Shown here: one piece after another, positions 11,945 to 22,761 of the stretch
How positions within the stretch are numbered: the stretch's first letter is position 1
Layout: every line of letters begins with the position of its first letter
From: Rattus norvegicus
Taxonomy: Eukaryota > Chordata > Mammalia > Rodentia > Muridae
NCBI RefSeq assembly: GCF_036323735.1
Contig: NC_086032.1
Location: forward strand, 55,444,599-55,508,598
DNA: 64,000 bases
Reading direction: 5' to 3'
Translations under genes and position numbers: made by a program
The notes under the pieces: model-generated
The model's database searches: none
What the model was told of the DNA's origin: nothing
The model's input: the letters and a program-made list of their open reading frames with translations, nothing else

Positions 11945-12340
11945 CTAAACAAAAATTCCTCAAAAGAGAAATACATATGGCAAGTAAATACTTTAAAATA
12001 TGCACAAATACCCCGTAAGTTGAAAAGACAACATTCAATTCAGTAACCCAGGCCCAGAAACACAAACATCACATATTCTCTGTCATTTGTGTTTCTGAGC
12101 CCCAACTCTTCAGACATATGTATACAACTTGGAGGACCTGTGCAAAGCAGGAAAGGAAAAAGGGACCATGTTGGGGAATATGAGCAATGGAGAGAGGAAT
12201 AGCAGTGTACAAATGATTTAAAGGAGAAAATGAGAAAAACATGGAGTTTAATTAATGAATGGCAGGGAGAAAAATGCAGAAGAAGGAAGGCAAAATAAGA
12301 GTAAAATGTCTGAAAAAGAGAGAAGGAATCATTTTAGGGA
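11945..12340 (+). mobile_element. Older L1 end (ORF2 tail and 3'UTR), sense
   Basis: The start resembles the ORF2 tail ('attcctcaaaagagaaatac...'). It is followed by a HAL1/Lx-like 3'UTR pattern ('cagaaacacaaacatcacatattctctgtcat'). Divergence is high, and the junction with the antisense ORF1 piece at about 12343 is inferred. Confidence 0.5.
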
Positions 12341-12342
12341 AC

Positions 12343-12480
12343 ATTGTCAGCACAGGTGAAAACGTTCACCTTATTCATTTCTTCTACAATAGATTCAATG
12401 CTTGAGCATCTCTCTTCCATGTCTTGTAGTGTGTTGTTGAAGCTTCCATCTCTTGTTCCTGTTCACTTTCCTAAAATGAT
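12343..12480 (-). mobile_element. L1 ORF1 fragment, antisense
   Basis: On the minus strand this resembles the ORF1 coiled-coil segment ('catctctcttccatgtcttgtagtgt' corresponds to 44585-44605 in copy B). It is probably the 5' continuation of the old antisense L1 at 8856-11295. Confidence 0.5.
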
Positions 12481-12504
12481 GATGATGGTGATGATGATGA
12501 TGAA
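12476..12504. repeat. (GAT)n microsatellite
   Basis: Nine GAT-type triplets with one variant. Confidence 0.9.
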
Positions 12505-13320
12505 AGAAAAAGAGGGTGCCAACTGGAGAGTGGGAATGGTGATATTGGAGCATTGTAAGTGAGCGTGGTTGGAAGAACCTGGAAGGAGGAAAAGAAAGAA
12601 AATGTTTTGTAAGTATCTTTTCATTAAAAGCATATTTTAAGCAAAAGCCATGCCTGCTAGAAAACCAGGTAGGCTGCCCAGTAGACCTTCACTTTCTCTG
12701 TTTTACCAGTCCAACTCCTTAGCACTGTGAAAACATCAGCTTCAGCCTCCCTTTCTCCCTGACCCCATCTCCTCTGAACCCTGTAGAGTAGCCCTTCCTA
12801 ACCTCTATTCCCCAGCCAGACCAAGTATCCCAACCTCTATCTCAAGAAGGCAACTCTTGCTGAAGCACAAGCCACAAATGGTAGGAAACCAGATACATTG
12901 CTAGGAGACATGCTCTCCCCTCTCTCTTTTCCTCTAGACACAATACACAGGCTTATTCTAGTGTTGCAATATGTCACCAGATCCACCCTTCTACAAAACT
13001 AGTGTTCCTCCTGCAACACAAGCAGAGATGTTTACAAATAATTGTGTGTATATGTCTTTGACTATGTGTTATGTTCTCCCAAATGAAGTATTGTTTATTT
13101 TCCAAATGTTACTGAGATATTTGGGGTTTTTTCCACCTCTACTTCTTGTGCATCTGTTAAAAAATATTCAGAAAAGATACTCACAACACTGTTTAGAGAA
13201 AATGTGTTATGTATTGGATGTTAAAGCATTCGTTCTTAAAATAGTATAAAGCTTATCTCATAGCTGTACCTCTATCTCTGTATCTCCTGTCTCTCTGCCT
13301 CTCCTCTCTCCCCCTCCTCT
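12505..13320. other. Interval without recognised genes
   Basis: Unique sequence, with a pyrimidine-rich stretch at about 13262-13330. No supported gene. Confidence 0.4.
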
Positions 13321-13324
13321 CTGC

Positions 13325-13560
13325 CTTGCCCTTGTGTGTATGTGTGTGTGTGTTTCTAGCTATTTAATTCTTTCCCACTTTTTCTGTGTTTCCACATATT
13401 GATATGTGATACACATTCATGTGTAATCATGCTAAATGTTTGTGTACATGTTTGGAGATTGTATGTGCAGTCCAGAGGTTCATGCTGGGATCTTCCTAAA
13501 TTGCTTTCCACCTTGTTTCTCACTGAATCTGAGCTCACATATTCTACTAATTTACCTAAC
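13325..13560 (-). mobile_element. Decayed B4-like SINE, antisense
   Basis: It starts with a short TG tract, then 'tccagaggttcatgctgggatcttcctaaattgctttccacctt' and 'tctcactgaatctgagctcac', which follow the antisense order of a B4/RSINE-type element. There is no target duplication. The family is assigned from memory. Confidence 0.4.
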
Positions 13561-13918
13561 TTTGTAGTTATAAATATAAAGAAAATGTCCTAAAAAGAAG
13601 AATTCTCACTGGGTAAAGGGAAGAGCCACGGTCCAATACTCTTCAGCAACATCATAAAACAAGTTTTTCTTTACCAAGAAAGAGACTACCTCCCTTATCC
13701 ACAGCAAAAGCCTGCCCGTTTTGCTGACCATCATACAAAATTTTCTTACTTTCCTGCCAAGATGCTGTGTCTATTCTTGGAGCTATCCAGTACACCAACT
13801 CCCAGCCCACTGGACCATTCTCTAATCAAGGTCAATAAACTTATCTTTCTTCCCAGGGAGTGTTTCAGTTATTTGAATTAAATGTACCTTTGCTTAAACC
13901 TACCTCCCAAGTACAGAA
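13561..13918. other. Interval without recognised genes
   Basis: No open frame or repeat that I can assign. The block 13690-13850 looks compositionally like an old LTR, but I found no ends. Confidence 0.35.
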
Positions 13919-13933
13919 ACAAACAAACATTTC

Positions 13934-14106
13934 GGTTTTTTTTCTTTTTTTATATATCTTTATTAACTTGAGTATTTCTTATTTACATTTTGATTGTTAT
14001 TCCCCTTCCTGGTTTCCAGGCCAACATCCCCCTAAGCCCTCCCTCTCCCCATTACCACCGTCCCCCCAACATTCACGTTCACTGGGGATTCAGTCTTGGC
14101 AGGAGC
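13934..14106 (-). mobile_element. Very short L1 3' end, antisense
   Basis: 173 bp: a T-rich tail followed by the reverse complement of the L1 3'UTR end and its G-rich block, truncated inside the 3'UTR. It is flanked by a perfect 15-bp duplication, ACAAACAAACATTTC, at 13919-13933 and 14107-14121. Confidence 0.95.
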
Positions 14107-14121
14107 ACAAACAAACATTTC

Positions 14122-15757
14122 TATTTTCCTCATAGTTTTCCAGTTCTGGTAATGAATTAAAATTCTGACTTTTGTATGGTTTTTCAATATTTTTGCTTAT
14201 GTAATTTAATTTACATATTTTCAGGGCTGATTTTTCACCTTCAGCAGTATCTTTTGAGGTGAGAAAATATTAACATTGTAAAACTGAAACCAAATTTTGA
14301 GGCTTTTTGAAAGCCTTTATTAGAATACATAGTAGCCAAAGTTATAAAAAGGAAAAGCGTTTATGACAATCAATCCAAATAAACAAGCTTTATAAGATAT
14401 TTGTAACTAATCTAAAGTTTGCAATTTTTATTACTAAAACCTTCTCAATTCGGAAAGATTAAGAAAGTTATCTAAAGCAATGATTGGTATTTGGTTTGCA
14501 TAGTCTGTGGGTAGAAAACATTAGTTCCAATTAGATTTAGGAACTATATTTTACTTACATTTATTTTATTTTTTAGTTATTTTAATTATTTACAAAATAA
14601 GGAAACATTGGTCTACTCAGACTTCCCTTACAAAATAAAATAAAAATGTTTAAACAACAAAAGTTGTTTCACAAGTTTCTTGAAACTGGTAGTGTAAGGT
14701 CACGATAACATTCAAGAAAGTTCTTCATATCACCTTACATTGCAGGAAGTTACTTTTGGTCTTTCCTTGGAACCTAGGGAAAGAAAGAGGGAATGATTTA
14801 ACAGTAAAGACAGTTTCCTCCTGTTAGAAGGCCAAAGATCCCTTGGTTTAGAATTCCCTTTTAGGACAGATACCCTTAACTTTAATTATCCTCTAAAAGC
14901 CCTAACTCCCAAAGTACTCAGAAGTGAATAGAACTCACTGTATCACTTTGAAGGGCCTGATAACATTCATTACATATTACAAAGGACATATTGACTTTCG
15001 TCACCATCTTATTATCTCTGAAAAGAATGAATAAAACAGGGAGTTTCCTAGAAGGTGTGTGTATTATCTCAAAATAAATAACTTTATATATTACATTGTT
15101 ATGAACAGAAATGATATAAGGCAGCATTTGTTTTTTTAGCTAAATGTGACCTTTCTGTGCAAAATGAATTGGTGCTCAATGATCTCTTATGTAAAGTAAT
15201 AGCTAATAAGAGGAAAGCAAAGTGATTAAGGAATACTTCAGAAACAGGACTTGGGCCAAATTATTCCTAAGTCATAACCTAAACTATGAATAACAAATAC
15301 CATTGAAGAGAGTTTCAAGATAATAGGGGATGAAAATGTTGTCTCCCCTAATCAACAACACCGAGTTAAAGAGTCTTCAAAAGAAAAATCATGGGAATTT
15401 TCCTTTAGCTTCATCATCTAATTATTCAATTTATTCAATGACTGTGGCCTTGGACACTCTGTAAATTTATAATTATTTTGTGGTTTGATTCTTGTAGGTC
15501 AGTTAAGGTTTTTGATTCAAGATATTATAACCATTAAAATTTGACCTCAATTATCAGTGCTGTTGAAATTTCAACTTTCAAGTCATTTTGAATGAACCTT
15601 TGCAACCACACACTGTGTTTTCTCAGACTACTTCTAATTTCATCATGTGAAGGAGACCTTGAGCATTAGATTGCTAGATTCAAAAATGTTGTATGAGAAA
15701 GAAGAGCCCACTAAATAATAAACGTATCATAAATTACAGAAGCTACATTAACTATCA
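14122..15757. other. Unique AT-rich interval
   Basis: No gene or repeat recognised. Confidence 0.5.
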
Positions 15758-15758
15758 C

Positions 15759-16085
15759 TGTGTGTGTTTGTGTGTGTGTGTGTTTGTGTATATCTGTGTA
15801 TGTGTGTGTGTGTGTTATACATAATTGTAAGAGTATATGCACAGATTGATTGCATGTGTAGGAGTAGTACAGGCAAAACATTAATGTCATGTGCCTTCCT
15901 GAATAGCTGTCCATCTTATTTGTTTGACAAAGAATCCCTCACTGGTCATTAGCTCATTGTTTTAGCAAAAGTGAGTATTTGGAACCTATCAGCTTAACTT
16001 CACCCTGCAATACTGGAGTCTAGAGGCACATCTGTTTGCCTGTCTTGTAGTGTATAAATGCTGTCATCCACTTTTTAGTCCCCAA
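15759..16085 (-). mobile_element. Decayed B4-like SINE with (TG)n at its tail side, antisense
   Basis: 15759-15815 is an imperfect TG microsatellite. It is followed by blocks in B4-antisense order ('tgtcatgtgccttcctgaatagctgtcc', 'atccctcactggtcattagctcat', then the degenerate B1-like end near 16060). Strongly diverged. Confidence 0.4.
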
Positions 16086-16536
16086 ATTATATAGCAAAAC
16101 ATATACAAACTGAAAAAATCAAATTAGCCCTTAGGTTATGCTGACTAAAATAGAAATTTCTAATTGGTGTCTTATACATATTATCCTGACCTTTCAGGAA
16201 ATTTCGAATTCTGGGAATACTTATAAACATTTTCACCTAGAGTGTATAAGGACCTTTAATTCATTTTGAGAGTTAATACATCATGGTGAAAATTTCCCAA
16301 ATTGATATATATATATAGCTTCATTTACAGACTTTCAAAATTATTTAGAATATTGATTATAAAGTAATTAATGTATACCAAGAAAAATAGAACCAAGAAA
16401 ATGTTAGAGCAACTATCTAAAAATATGTTATGAATAAAATACACAATTTTAAATTCTAAGTCTAGTGGCAATTCAATTTGAAGCAAACATTTTTACATTA
16501 ATAAGTTATACAATTCTTTATTTTTTGGTTTGCAAT
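16086..16536. other. Unique AT-rich interval
   Basis: No gene or repeat recognised, apart from a short TA run near 16306. Confidence 0.5.
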
Positions 16537-16550
16537 TCTCTCTCTCTCTC

Positions 16551-16603
<53 letters not shown>
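16537..16603. repeat. (TC)n(TG)n compound microsatellite
   Basis: About nine TC units, a short interruption, then about 23 TG units. Confidence 0.98.
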
Positions 16604-16604
<1 letters not shown>

Positions 16605-16605
<1 letters not shown>

Positions 16606-17395
16606 CATTTGGTTGTGGTCTCCGCATATGTTCCACCAACAGCTAGAGGAGCCCTCTGTGACGAGGCCAGTATCAATGAGTATAGCAGGATATTATCAGG
16701 AATCAATTTATTATATTTTCTTTTTGTTCCTTTTGTATTTACACCAGTACTGTTGAGATTTCCTCCAGGTTGCTGAGTTATCCAGCATCTGGTTCTTGGT
16801 TATTCAAGCATCATGGAGTGTTTGTTCTATCTCTCATGAAGTAGCCTTAAATCAAATACCATAAATTCTGTACCAACATCCCTCTAGCATATTCTACAGG
16901 CAAGACAGCTTGCAGGTTAGAAGTTTTGTGGCTGGGTTGGTGTATGCATTTCTCTTTAAGCAGCTTGCAGAGTACCTCCCTGCATCAAAGAGACTACAGT
17001 GTATAAGTGGAGGTTTCAGGTAGGCACCAGCTCTACTTCTCCATGCTCAATGAAATTTGTGGTGGTGTTGTCTTATCAGTTTGCAGACAGAGAACTTGTC
17101 TTAGTATCAGCCTGGATTGTTTGGTGTTTTCCATAAACTCTTGTTTCCAACAACTCAATTGAATGTAACCAGTTCTTCTACTGCAGGCCTTGCTCGGTAC
17201 AAGACATGGACAATGGATATTACATATCTTCCATTGCTAGGAGTCCTCATTGGAATCAGTTTCCTAAATTCCAGAAATTTTACTGCATCAGGTTTCTTCT
17301 CTACCCCTCAAATGCCCCCCCAAAAAACAAGAAAAACACCTACTTTCAAGTATATTGCAATAGAGCCCATAATTAAAATTATGAGTATTTTCTAG
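16605..17395 (-). mobile_element. Lx-type L1 3'UTR fragment, antisense
   Basis: Blocks shared with the other antisense Lx 3'UTRs here: 'cagtttgcagacagagaacttgtcttagtatcagcctggattgtttgg' (17070-17120) matches 9430-9480, and 'ttttgtggctgggttggtgt' (16925-16945) matches 21040-21060. No coding content. Confidence 0.75.
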
Positions 17396-17426
17396 AAAAA
17401 TTTTATACTACTTGATTCCGTACAGT

Positions 17427-17465
<39 letters not shown>
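17427..17465. repeat. (TAGA)n microsatellite
   Basis: 39 bp, nearly ten uninterrupted TAGA units. Confidence 0.99.
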
Positions 17466-18125
17466 TTATATTGTGTGATCATAAATGTTCTAAAGAAAAT
17501 TACTTAGCTTCATATTAAAGTGTTTATTAATAACTACTCTTCAACTTAAGAGTAGATAATTCATATATACACACAAGTTTTGTGGCCTATGGACAAAAAT
17601 AAAAATGTATACTTGCCACAGTTTAAATTCAAAACTTCTCAGTGGCTTTAATTTATGGTCTTGGGAGCTGATCACCTCTGGCATGAAAGTAGGAATAGAC
17701 AATGCTAACAAATGGTAATTTAAATAATAAGGAAAAATTCAAGCTTTTAAAATAAGGCCAAGGTATATTTTTTTCCTATTAAAAAAATCTGCACTGTTCC
17801 TGGAGTCAGTTTGCTTCAAATATGTATTCCAAAGTTAGTTTAATTCACTGACTCTGAAAGTGTAGAAATATGCACTAGAATATCTACAAAAAGTTACAAC
17901 TCAATTGTTACTTTCAGTAATCACTTATTTTTATAAGATAATCAGTATGGTGCTATGGATGAAAATCACTAGTTTCTTTATCATTATGTGGCAGGAACTT
18001 TAAGCTATTACCTCCCAAAACAAAATTCCTGAGTACAAAATGTCCATTAATTTAGGGTTATCTTTAAAAAATTAAGAATGTGCTATGAACCTCAGTATTG
18101 TATGACACAAGAAAAAATTAAGTAA
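17466..18125. other. Unique AT-rich interval
   Basis: No gene or repeat recognised. Confidence 0.5.
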
Positions 18126-18342
18126 TGTAGCCAAAACTGATTATATTTTATTGTTCATTATTTCATTTTGTATCTTGTATATCAATCTTTACACAGTACC
18201 CTTGATCAAAATAATGCCCAATATTCTTATTATTTTCATTATTTAGTCAAATATGCAGCAAAATGTAGCCAATAATGATTATATTTTATTGTTCATTAAT
18301 TCACTTTGTATCTTGTATATCAATCTTTACACAGTACCCTTG
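18126..18342. repeat. 138-bp tandem duplication (second unit split by an LTR)
   Basis: Unit 1 is 18126-18263. Unit 2 starts at 18264 with the same 'tgtagcca' and follows unit 1 with few differences to 18342, then resumes after the LTR at 19038 ('tttgatcaaaataatgcccaatat'). The LTR therefore entered a pre-existing duplication, or the duplication and the insertion involve the same break. Confidence 0.92.
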
Positions 18343-19037
18343 TGTTGTGGTTTGCCCTGGAGCTATCTGTATTTTGATGCTAACTCCACTACCCCAAAAA
18401 TAGCGGCCTAGTCCGGTACTCAGGCCTCACATGACTTCATCAGAACCTTCTCTATTTAATTTGTAAAATACATGTGAGGACAGGAACAGGATAGAAGGAG
18501 GCCTGTCACTGGATGAGAAGGAAGGATGGGCAGGAGAAGAGTTTGAAGGAAGAGGAGAAGACGAGATTGGAAGAGGGGGAGAGAGAGAGTAGCTGGGAGA
18601 CAATATGGAAGGAGACGTTAAGATTCTGCTCTGTGTATTTACAGGTTGTTATTAATATTCTTAAGGGATGGATGGTACTGGGCTTTGTATGTTTAGGTGG
18701 GCAATTATATCTTATCATTTGGGTCAAAGGTTATTGTGTTGTGAAGTTTTTCATGTGGAGAATTGAGTTTGGTAGAGTGTGTGGCAGCAGAGGGACCACC
18801 ACAGAATGGGAATGTGTATTTCTGGCATGGAAACCTGCCTTGGGAACTAGATAGGTAAAGAGATTGCTTCCAGGCTCAGAGACAGGCCTTGGGCAGTGTG
18901 ATATGAGATGGAGCAAAGCAGGTGAGACGCTTTGCTTACTGAGACTTAAGATATCTATTAGATATCTTGGGGCACCATAGTGCTGGACCTAGTGGGGGAA
19001 TAAAAGACAGTCTTTTATTTTTTATATTTTTACAACA
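18343..19037 (+). mobile_element. 695-bp solo LTR, same family as 2674-3240
   Basis: Starts TGTTGTGGTTTG and ends TTTTACAACA. An AATAAA lies at about 19001, 30-odd bp before the end, supporting sense orientation with U3, R and U5. A TATA-like 'caattatatctt' lies near 18702. Flanks are GTACCCTTG on the left and GTCCCTTTG on the right, an imperfect duplication of the interrupted repeat unit. No internal retroviral sequence is attached, so it is a recombined solo LTR. A purine-rich stretch at 18505-18600 is open in some frames but is not coding. Confidence 0.85.
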
Positions 19038-20458
19038 GTCCCTTTGATCAAAATAATGCCCAATATCCTCATTATTTCTCATTATTCTCTCCCACCCATT
19101 CTGCTGTTTGTCTTCTCATTCCTGCTTTTGCAGGCCATAGGCTATGTAATTCCAGATGTTGGTTCTTCCTGATAGCAATGGGCATGTTATATCCAAGAAA
19201 ACACCCAAAAGATAACAACCACATTAGACTTGCCTGCTACTTTAGCTGCATTAATTCTTCTATTTCCTCTTTGAGGATGTTCTTGCACACAGATGTCTCA
19301 TTTGGCTCACTTAGTCATTCCTGTTTTGACTAATGTCTATTGTTGAAAAGCTTTCTCTGTCAAATCTAGGAGCTTCAGTATTATATAGTCATAAATATAT
19401 TTACTTATAAGTGTTTCAGTTCATGTCCATACAGTAGCATATCAATATGATATTATTCCATAAAGCTGGAGAATTCTCTGATCTTTGTCTTTATATCTAT
19501 TCTATTATACTTGAAATATGGTATTCTAGCAAGGAGTCCTCAAATCAATTAGGAAGAGGTTGGTTTACCACACTATTGCATCATCGTCATGTCTTCCAGG
19601 CAGTTTAGCATTGTAACAATCAGTGTCTACACTTGGGTATGATTCTGGTGACTTTTGCTCACAAAACTGCCTTAGAGCAATATGAACTCAGCCAAAGAGA
19701 AGGTTTCTCATTAGTTCCAGCTTGGTGCTTTGTATTTTGCATCCAGGGCATATGGCATCTTCAGCAAAATAATTATTATTTAAATAAAAATAGATTTGGC
19801 TCACATAATATATCGTGATTACAGTAGCCCCTCCTGCTATTTGTTCCAGTTCCTCCACACTTCACCTCCTTTCTGGATCTACCCCATTCTTTGTCTAATT
19901 AGAATACAAATGAGTTTCTAAGGGATAATAAATACAATAATAAAATAAAAATGGGACAAAACAATCAAAGGAAAAAGAGACCAAGACAAGGCATGAGACA
20001 AATATAGACTTAGGGATCTACTTGCTCACATGGTCAGATTCTCATAAAAGTACGAAACTGAAAACCTTAAAATATACCTAAATAATTTGTAGAGAAAAGA
20101 AAGAAAATATAGAAATATAATAAAATTAAAATACAAATAAATAAAATTGGAAGAAAAGAATGACAAGTCATTATAAGATGAAAAACTTCCTAATATGACA
20201 CTGATTTGATTTTCTGTTGGCCATGGGTACGCATTCTACCCTTAAGAGTAGTTTCTTTCCTTAGTGACACTCCCTTGGAAAAACTAAATTTTCATTTGCA
20301 AGTGATGACCAGTTGGTGACAGTTTCTGAGTTAGATATATGGGCATGTATCCACCTCACCTTCCAGTTTTAGGAAACCATCTGGGGCAGACCCGTCCATG
20401 CCCTCGACATAGTCTCGACCTCTGAGTTCACATGTTTATTGACCATGTTGGTTTAGAG

Positions 20459-20488
20459 GTGTGCATGTGTGTGCGTGTGCGTGTGCGT

Positions 20489-20547
<59 letters not shown>

Positions 20548-20564
20548 CGTGCACACGCATGTGT
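20459..20564. repeat. 106-bp perfectly alternating purine-pyrimidine tract
   Basis: TGTGCG-type and TG repeats, then 'acgcgtgcacacgcatgtg', with strict purine-pyrimidine alternation throughout. This is the sequence class that adopts left-handed Z-DNA under negative supercoiling. Confidence 0.97.
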
Positions 20565-21474
20565 TCTCCAACCTAGCTCTTCCACTCTTCCTGCATCCTC
20601 TTCCATGGGGTTCCAAAAGTCCTAAATGAAGAGATTTAATGGTGATATTCCATTCGAGACCATGTATTTCAAGATCTCTCTCTCTGCACAGTGTCTGTTT
20701 GTGGGTCTCTGTATTTATTCCTATCTGCTGCAGGAGGAAGCTTCTCTGATGATGGCTCAACAAAGCATTGATCTATGAGGATATCAGAGTGTCCTTAGGG
20801 GTCATTATATTACTACTTTACCAAAGGAAAGGAAAAAAAAAGAGGTACTGTTCAGTTTTATCCTAGGTTTCTGGGACGTCTAGTTTCATGTTATGTTACT
20901 CAAGCAGTATCAGTTAGGGATTCCATCTCATGGAGTAAACCTTAACTCAAATTAGACTTTGTTTGGTTCCTCTTGGGAGCTTTGTGCCACCATAGTCCTA
21001 GCATATATTGATGTCATGACACTATTGTTAGATCAACGGTTTTGTGGCTGCATTGGTGTTTATATTTCTACTTTGGTAGCATGCAAAGTTCCTACTTTTA
21101 TTTAATATAGTGGCCAAAGGAAGTGAAAGCTCTGTGTAGACAACACCTTCATTGCCATGTTTTCAATGAGTTTTGTAGGTGCTATGTTCAGGAATTATGA
21201 TCTTGCCATCTATTTGTGGGAAACAACCTATAGTCATGACAACAGCCTAGGTCACTGGGAGTTCCCACGGGACACCTTTGACCTGAAACTCAACTAGATA
21301 TCGACCCATCGCAGTACCTCAAACCTCATTTCATTCCAAGAATGGCCAGTTGGGGTTTTGTTTCCCTCATTCTTTAATGATTTCATATAGATTGCCTTCA
21401 GGTAATTATGTACATTTAGAAAGCTTGCACTGTTTTTAGTTTCCACACTTTGCCTCAAATGGCCCTTAATTTTA

Positions 21475-21475
<1 letters not shown>

Positions 21476-21511
<36 letters not shown>

Positions 21512-21545
21512 TCTCTTTTGTCTTCCCTTCTCTTCCTCTCTCTCT

Positions 21546-21606
<61 letters not shown>

Positions 21607-21615
21607 CTCTCTTTT
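21476..21615. repeat. (TC)n polypyrimidine tract
   Basis: Two long TC runs separated by an imperfect segment that itself recurs after the second run ('tcttttgtc...cttctcttcctc'), which suggests a slippage or duplication step. Confidence 0.97.
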
Positions 21616-22059
21616 GTCCCCTTTTCTCTTCCTCTTTCCACTGGATACTTCCATTCCAGATGCTCCCCCACAGACTCACATCCACCTTAATTAGTTGTTT
21701 TATTTCTTTTTCTTAGAAAGATTCATCTGCTTCACTTCCTCAGACACTCTATAACTAACCTCTATGCTTCTATTGAACTATAGCTTAATTATTATTGACT
21801 TAAGAGCTAATAACCACATATAAGTGAACACATAATTTTATTTATTTATTTTTTGTCTGGATTACCTCACTCACCACACTGATTTCCATAAGGGCTGTAG
21901 AAGTTCAGCAAAGTAATCTTAAAATCTAGTGCTAGTGAACATCCAAGAACAACGAGAGTAGCTTTTATTGTTCGGGGGATTTCTAAGGGATCTCTGAAAA
22001 ACAAGACATAAATAAGCAGCCTGAAGCTAATGTTGGGATTTGAGTTTGAAAATCTATGA

Positions 22060-22761
22060 GCAGACCCGGTGAGAGAGAGACCCAACCGCCTGGTCAGGTG
22101 GGCACTCCTGAGGCTGCAGAGCGGAAGAGACCACCAACACTGCTCACCCCTGCCCACATCCCTGGCCCAAGAGGAAACTGTTTAAGGCCTCTGGGCTCCC
22201 GTGGGGGAGGGCCCAGGAGCGGCAGGACACCTGCCTGAGACACCCGCCAGAACCTGAAAGAAACAGACCTGATAAACAGTTCTCTGCACCCAAATCCCGT
22301 GGGAGGGAGAGCTAAACCTTCAGAGAGGCAGACAAGCCTGGGAAACCAGAAGAGACTGCTCCCTGCACACACATCTCAGACGCCAGAGGAAAAAGCCAAA
22401 GACCATCTGGAACCCTGGTGCACAGAAGCACCCGGAAGGGGCGGCACAGGTCTTCCTGGTTGCTGCCGCTGCAGAGAGCCCCTGGGCAGCACCCCACAAG
22501 CGAACCTGAGCCTCGGGACCACAGGTAAGACCAAATTTTCTGCTGCAAGAAAGCTGCCTGGTGAACTCAAGACACAGGCCCACAGGAACAGCTGAAGACC
22601 TGTAGAGAGGAAAAACTACACGCCCGAAAGCAGAACACTCTGTCCCCATAACTGACTGAAAGAGAGGACAACAGGTCTACACCACTCCTGACACACAGGC
22701 TTATAGGACAGTCTAGCCACTGTCAGAAATAGCAGAACAAAGTAACACTAGAGATAATCTG
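22060..22761 (+). promoter_or_regulatory. L1 copy A 5'UTR (internal promoter region)
   Basis: GC- and CpG-richer than its surroundings. It contains one partial 605-bp-type monomer, as seen by alignment with copy C, then the non-monomeric leader up to the ORF1 ATG. In this family the 5'UTR carries the internal promoter. I see no canonical TATA box. The extreme 5' 20 bases diverge from the monomer. Confidence 0.85.

Larger units (their letters stand above)
19047..21895 (-). mobile_element. Old Lx-type L1 3' region, antisense
   Basis: From about 19780 to 21895 this is a long antisense Lx-type 3'UTR. Its order of blocks is shared with 8856-9870 and 16605-17395, and it ends near 21870 at 'tggattacctcactca', an ORF2-tail/3'UTR junction motif. 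The part 19047-19780 probably belongs to the same or another old L1, but is less certain. It contains the long alternating tract at 20459-20564 and the pyrimidine tract at 21476-21615. No frame survives. Confidence 0.7.

Noticed and set aside
18513..18854. 113-codon open frame in the LTR
   Set aside because: Lies in a purine-rich LTR segment and is not shared with the related LTR at 2674-3240.
20428..20763. Thr/His-rich open frame of 111 codons
   Set aside because: Created by the alternating TG/CG tract inside an old L1 3'UTR.
21450..21716. Ser/Leu-repeat open frame and its antisense Arg/Glu frames
   Set aside because: Pure consequence of the (TC)n microsatellite.
22299..22595. A sense open frame of about 98 codons in the L1 5'UTR, also open in copies B (45149-45442, minus) and C (within 49408-49995)
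   Set aside because: In all three copies the apparent start is GTG, not ATG, and no upstream in-frame ATG with plausible context is seen. GC-rich, stop-poor sequence and recent common ancestry explain the shared openness.
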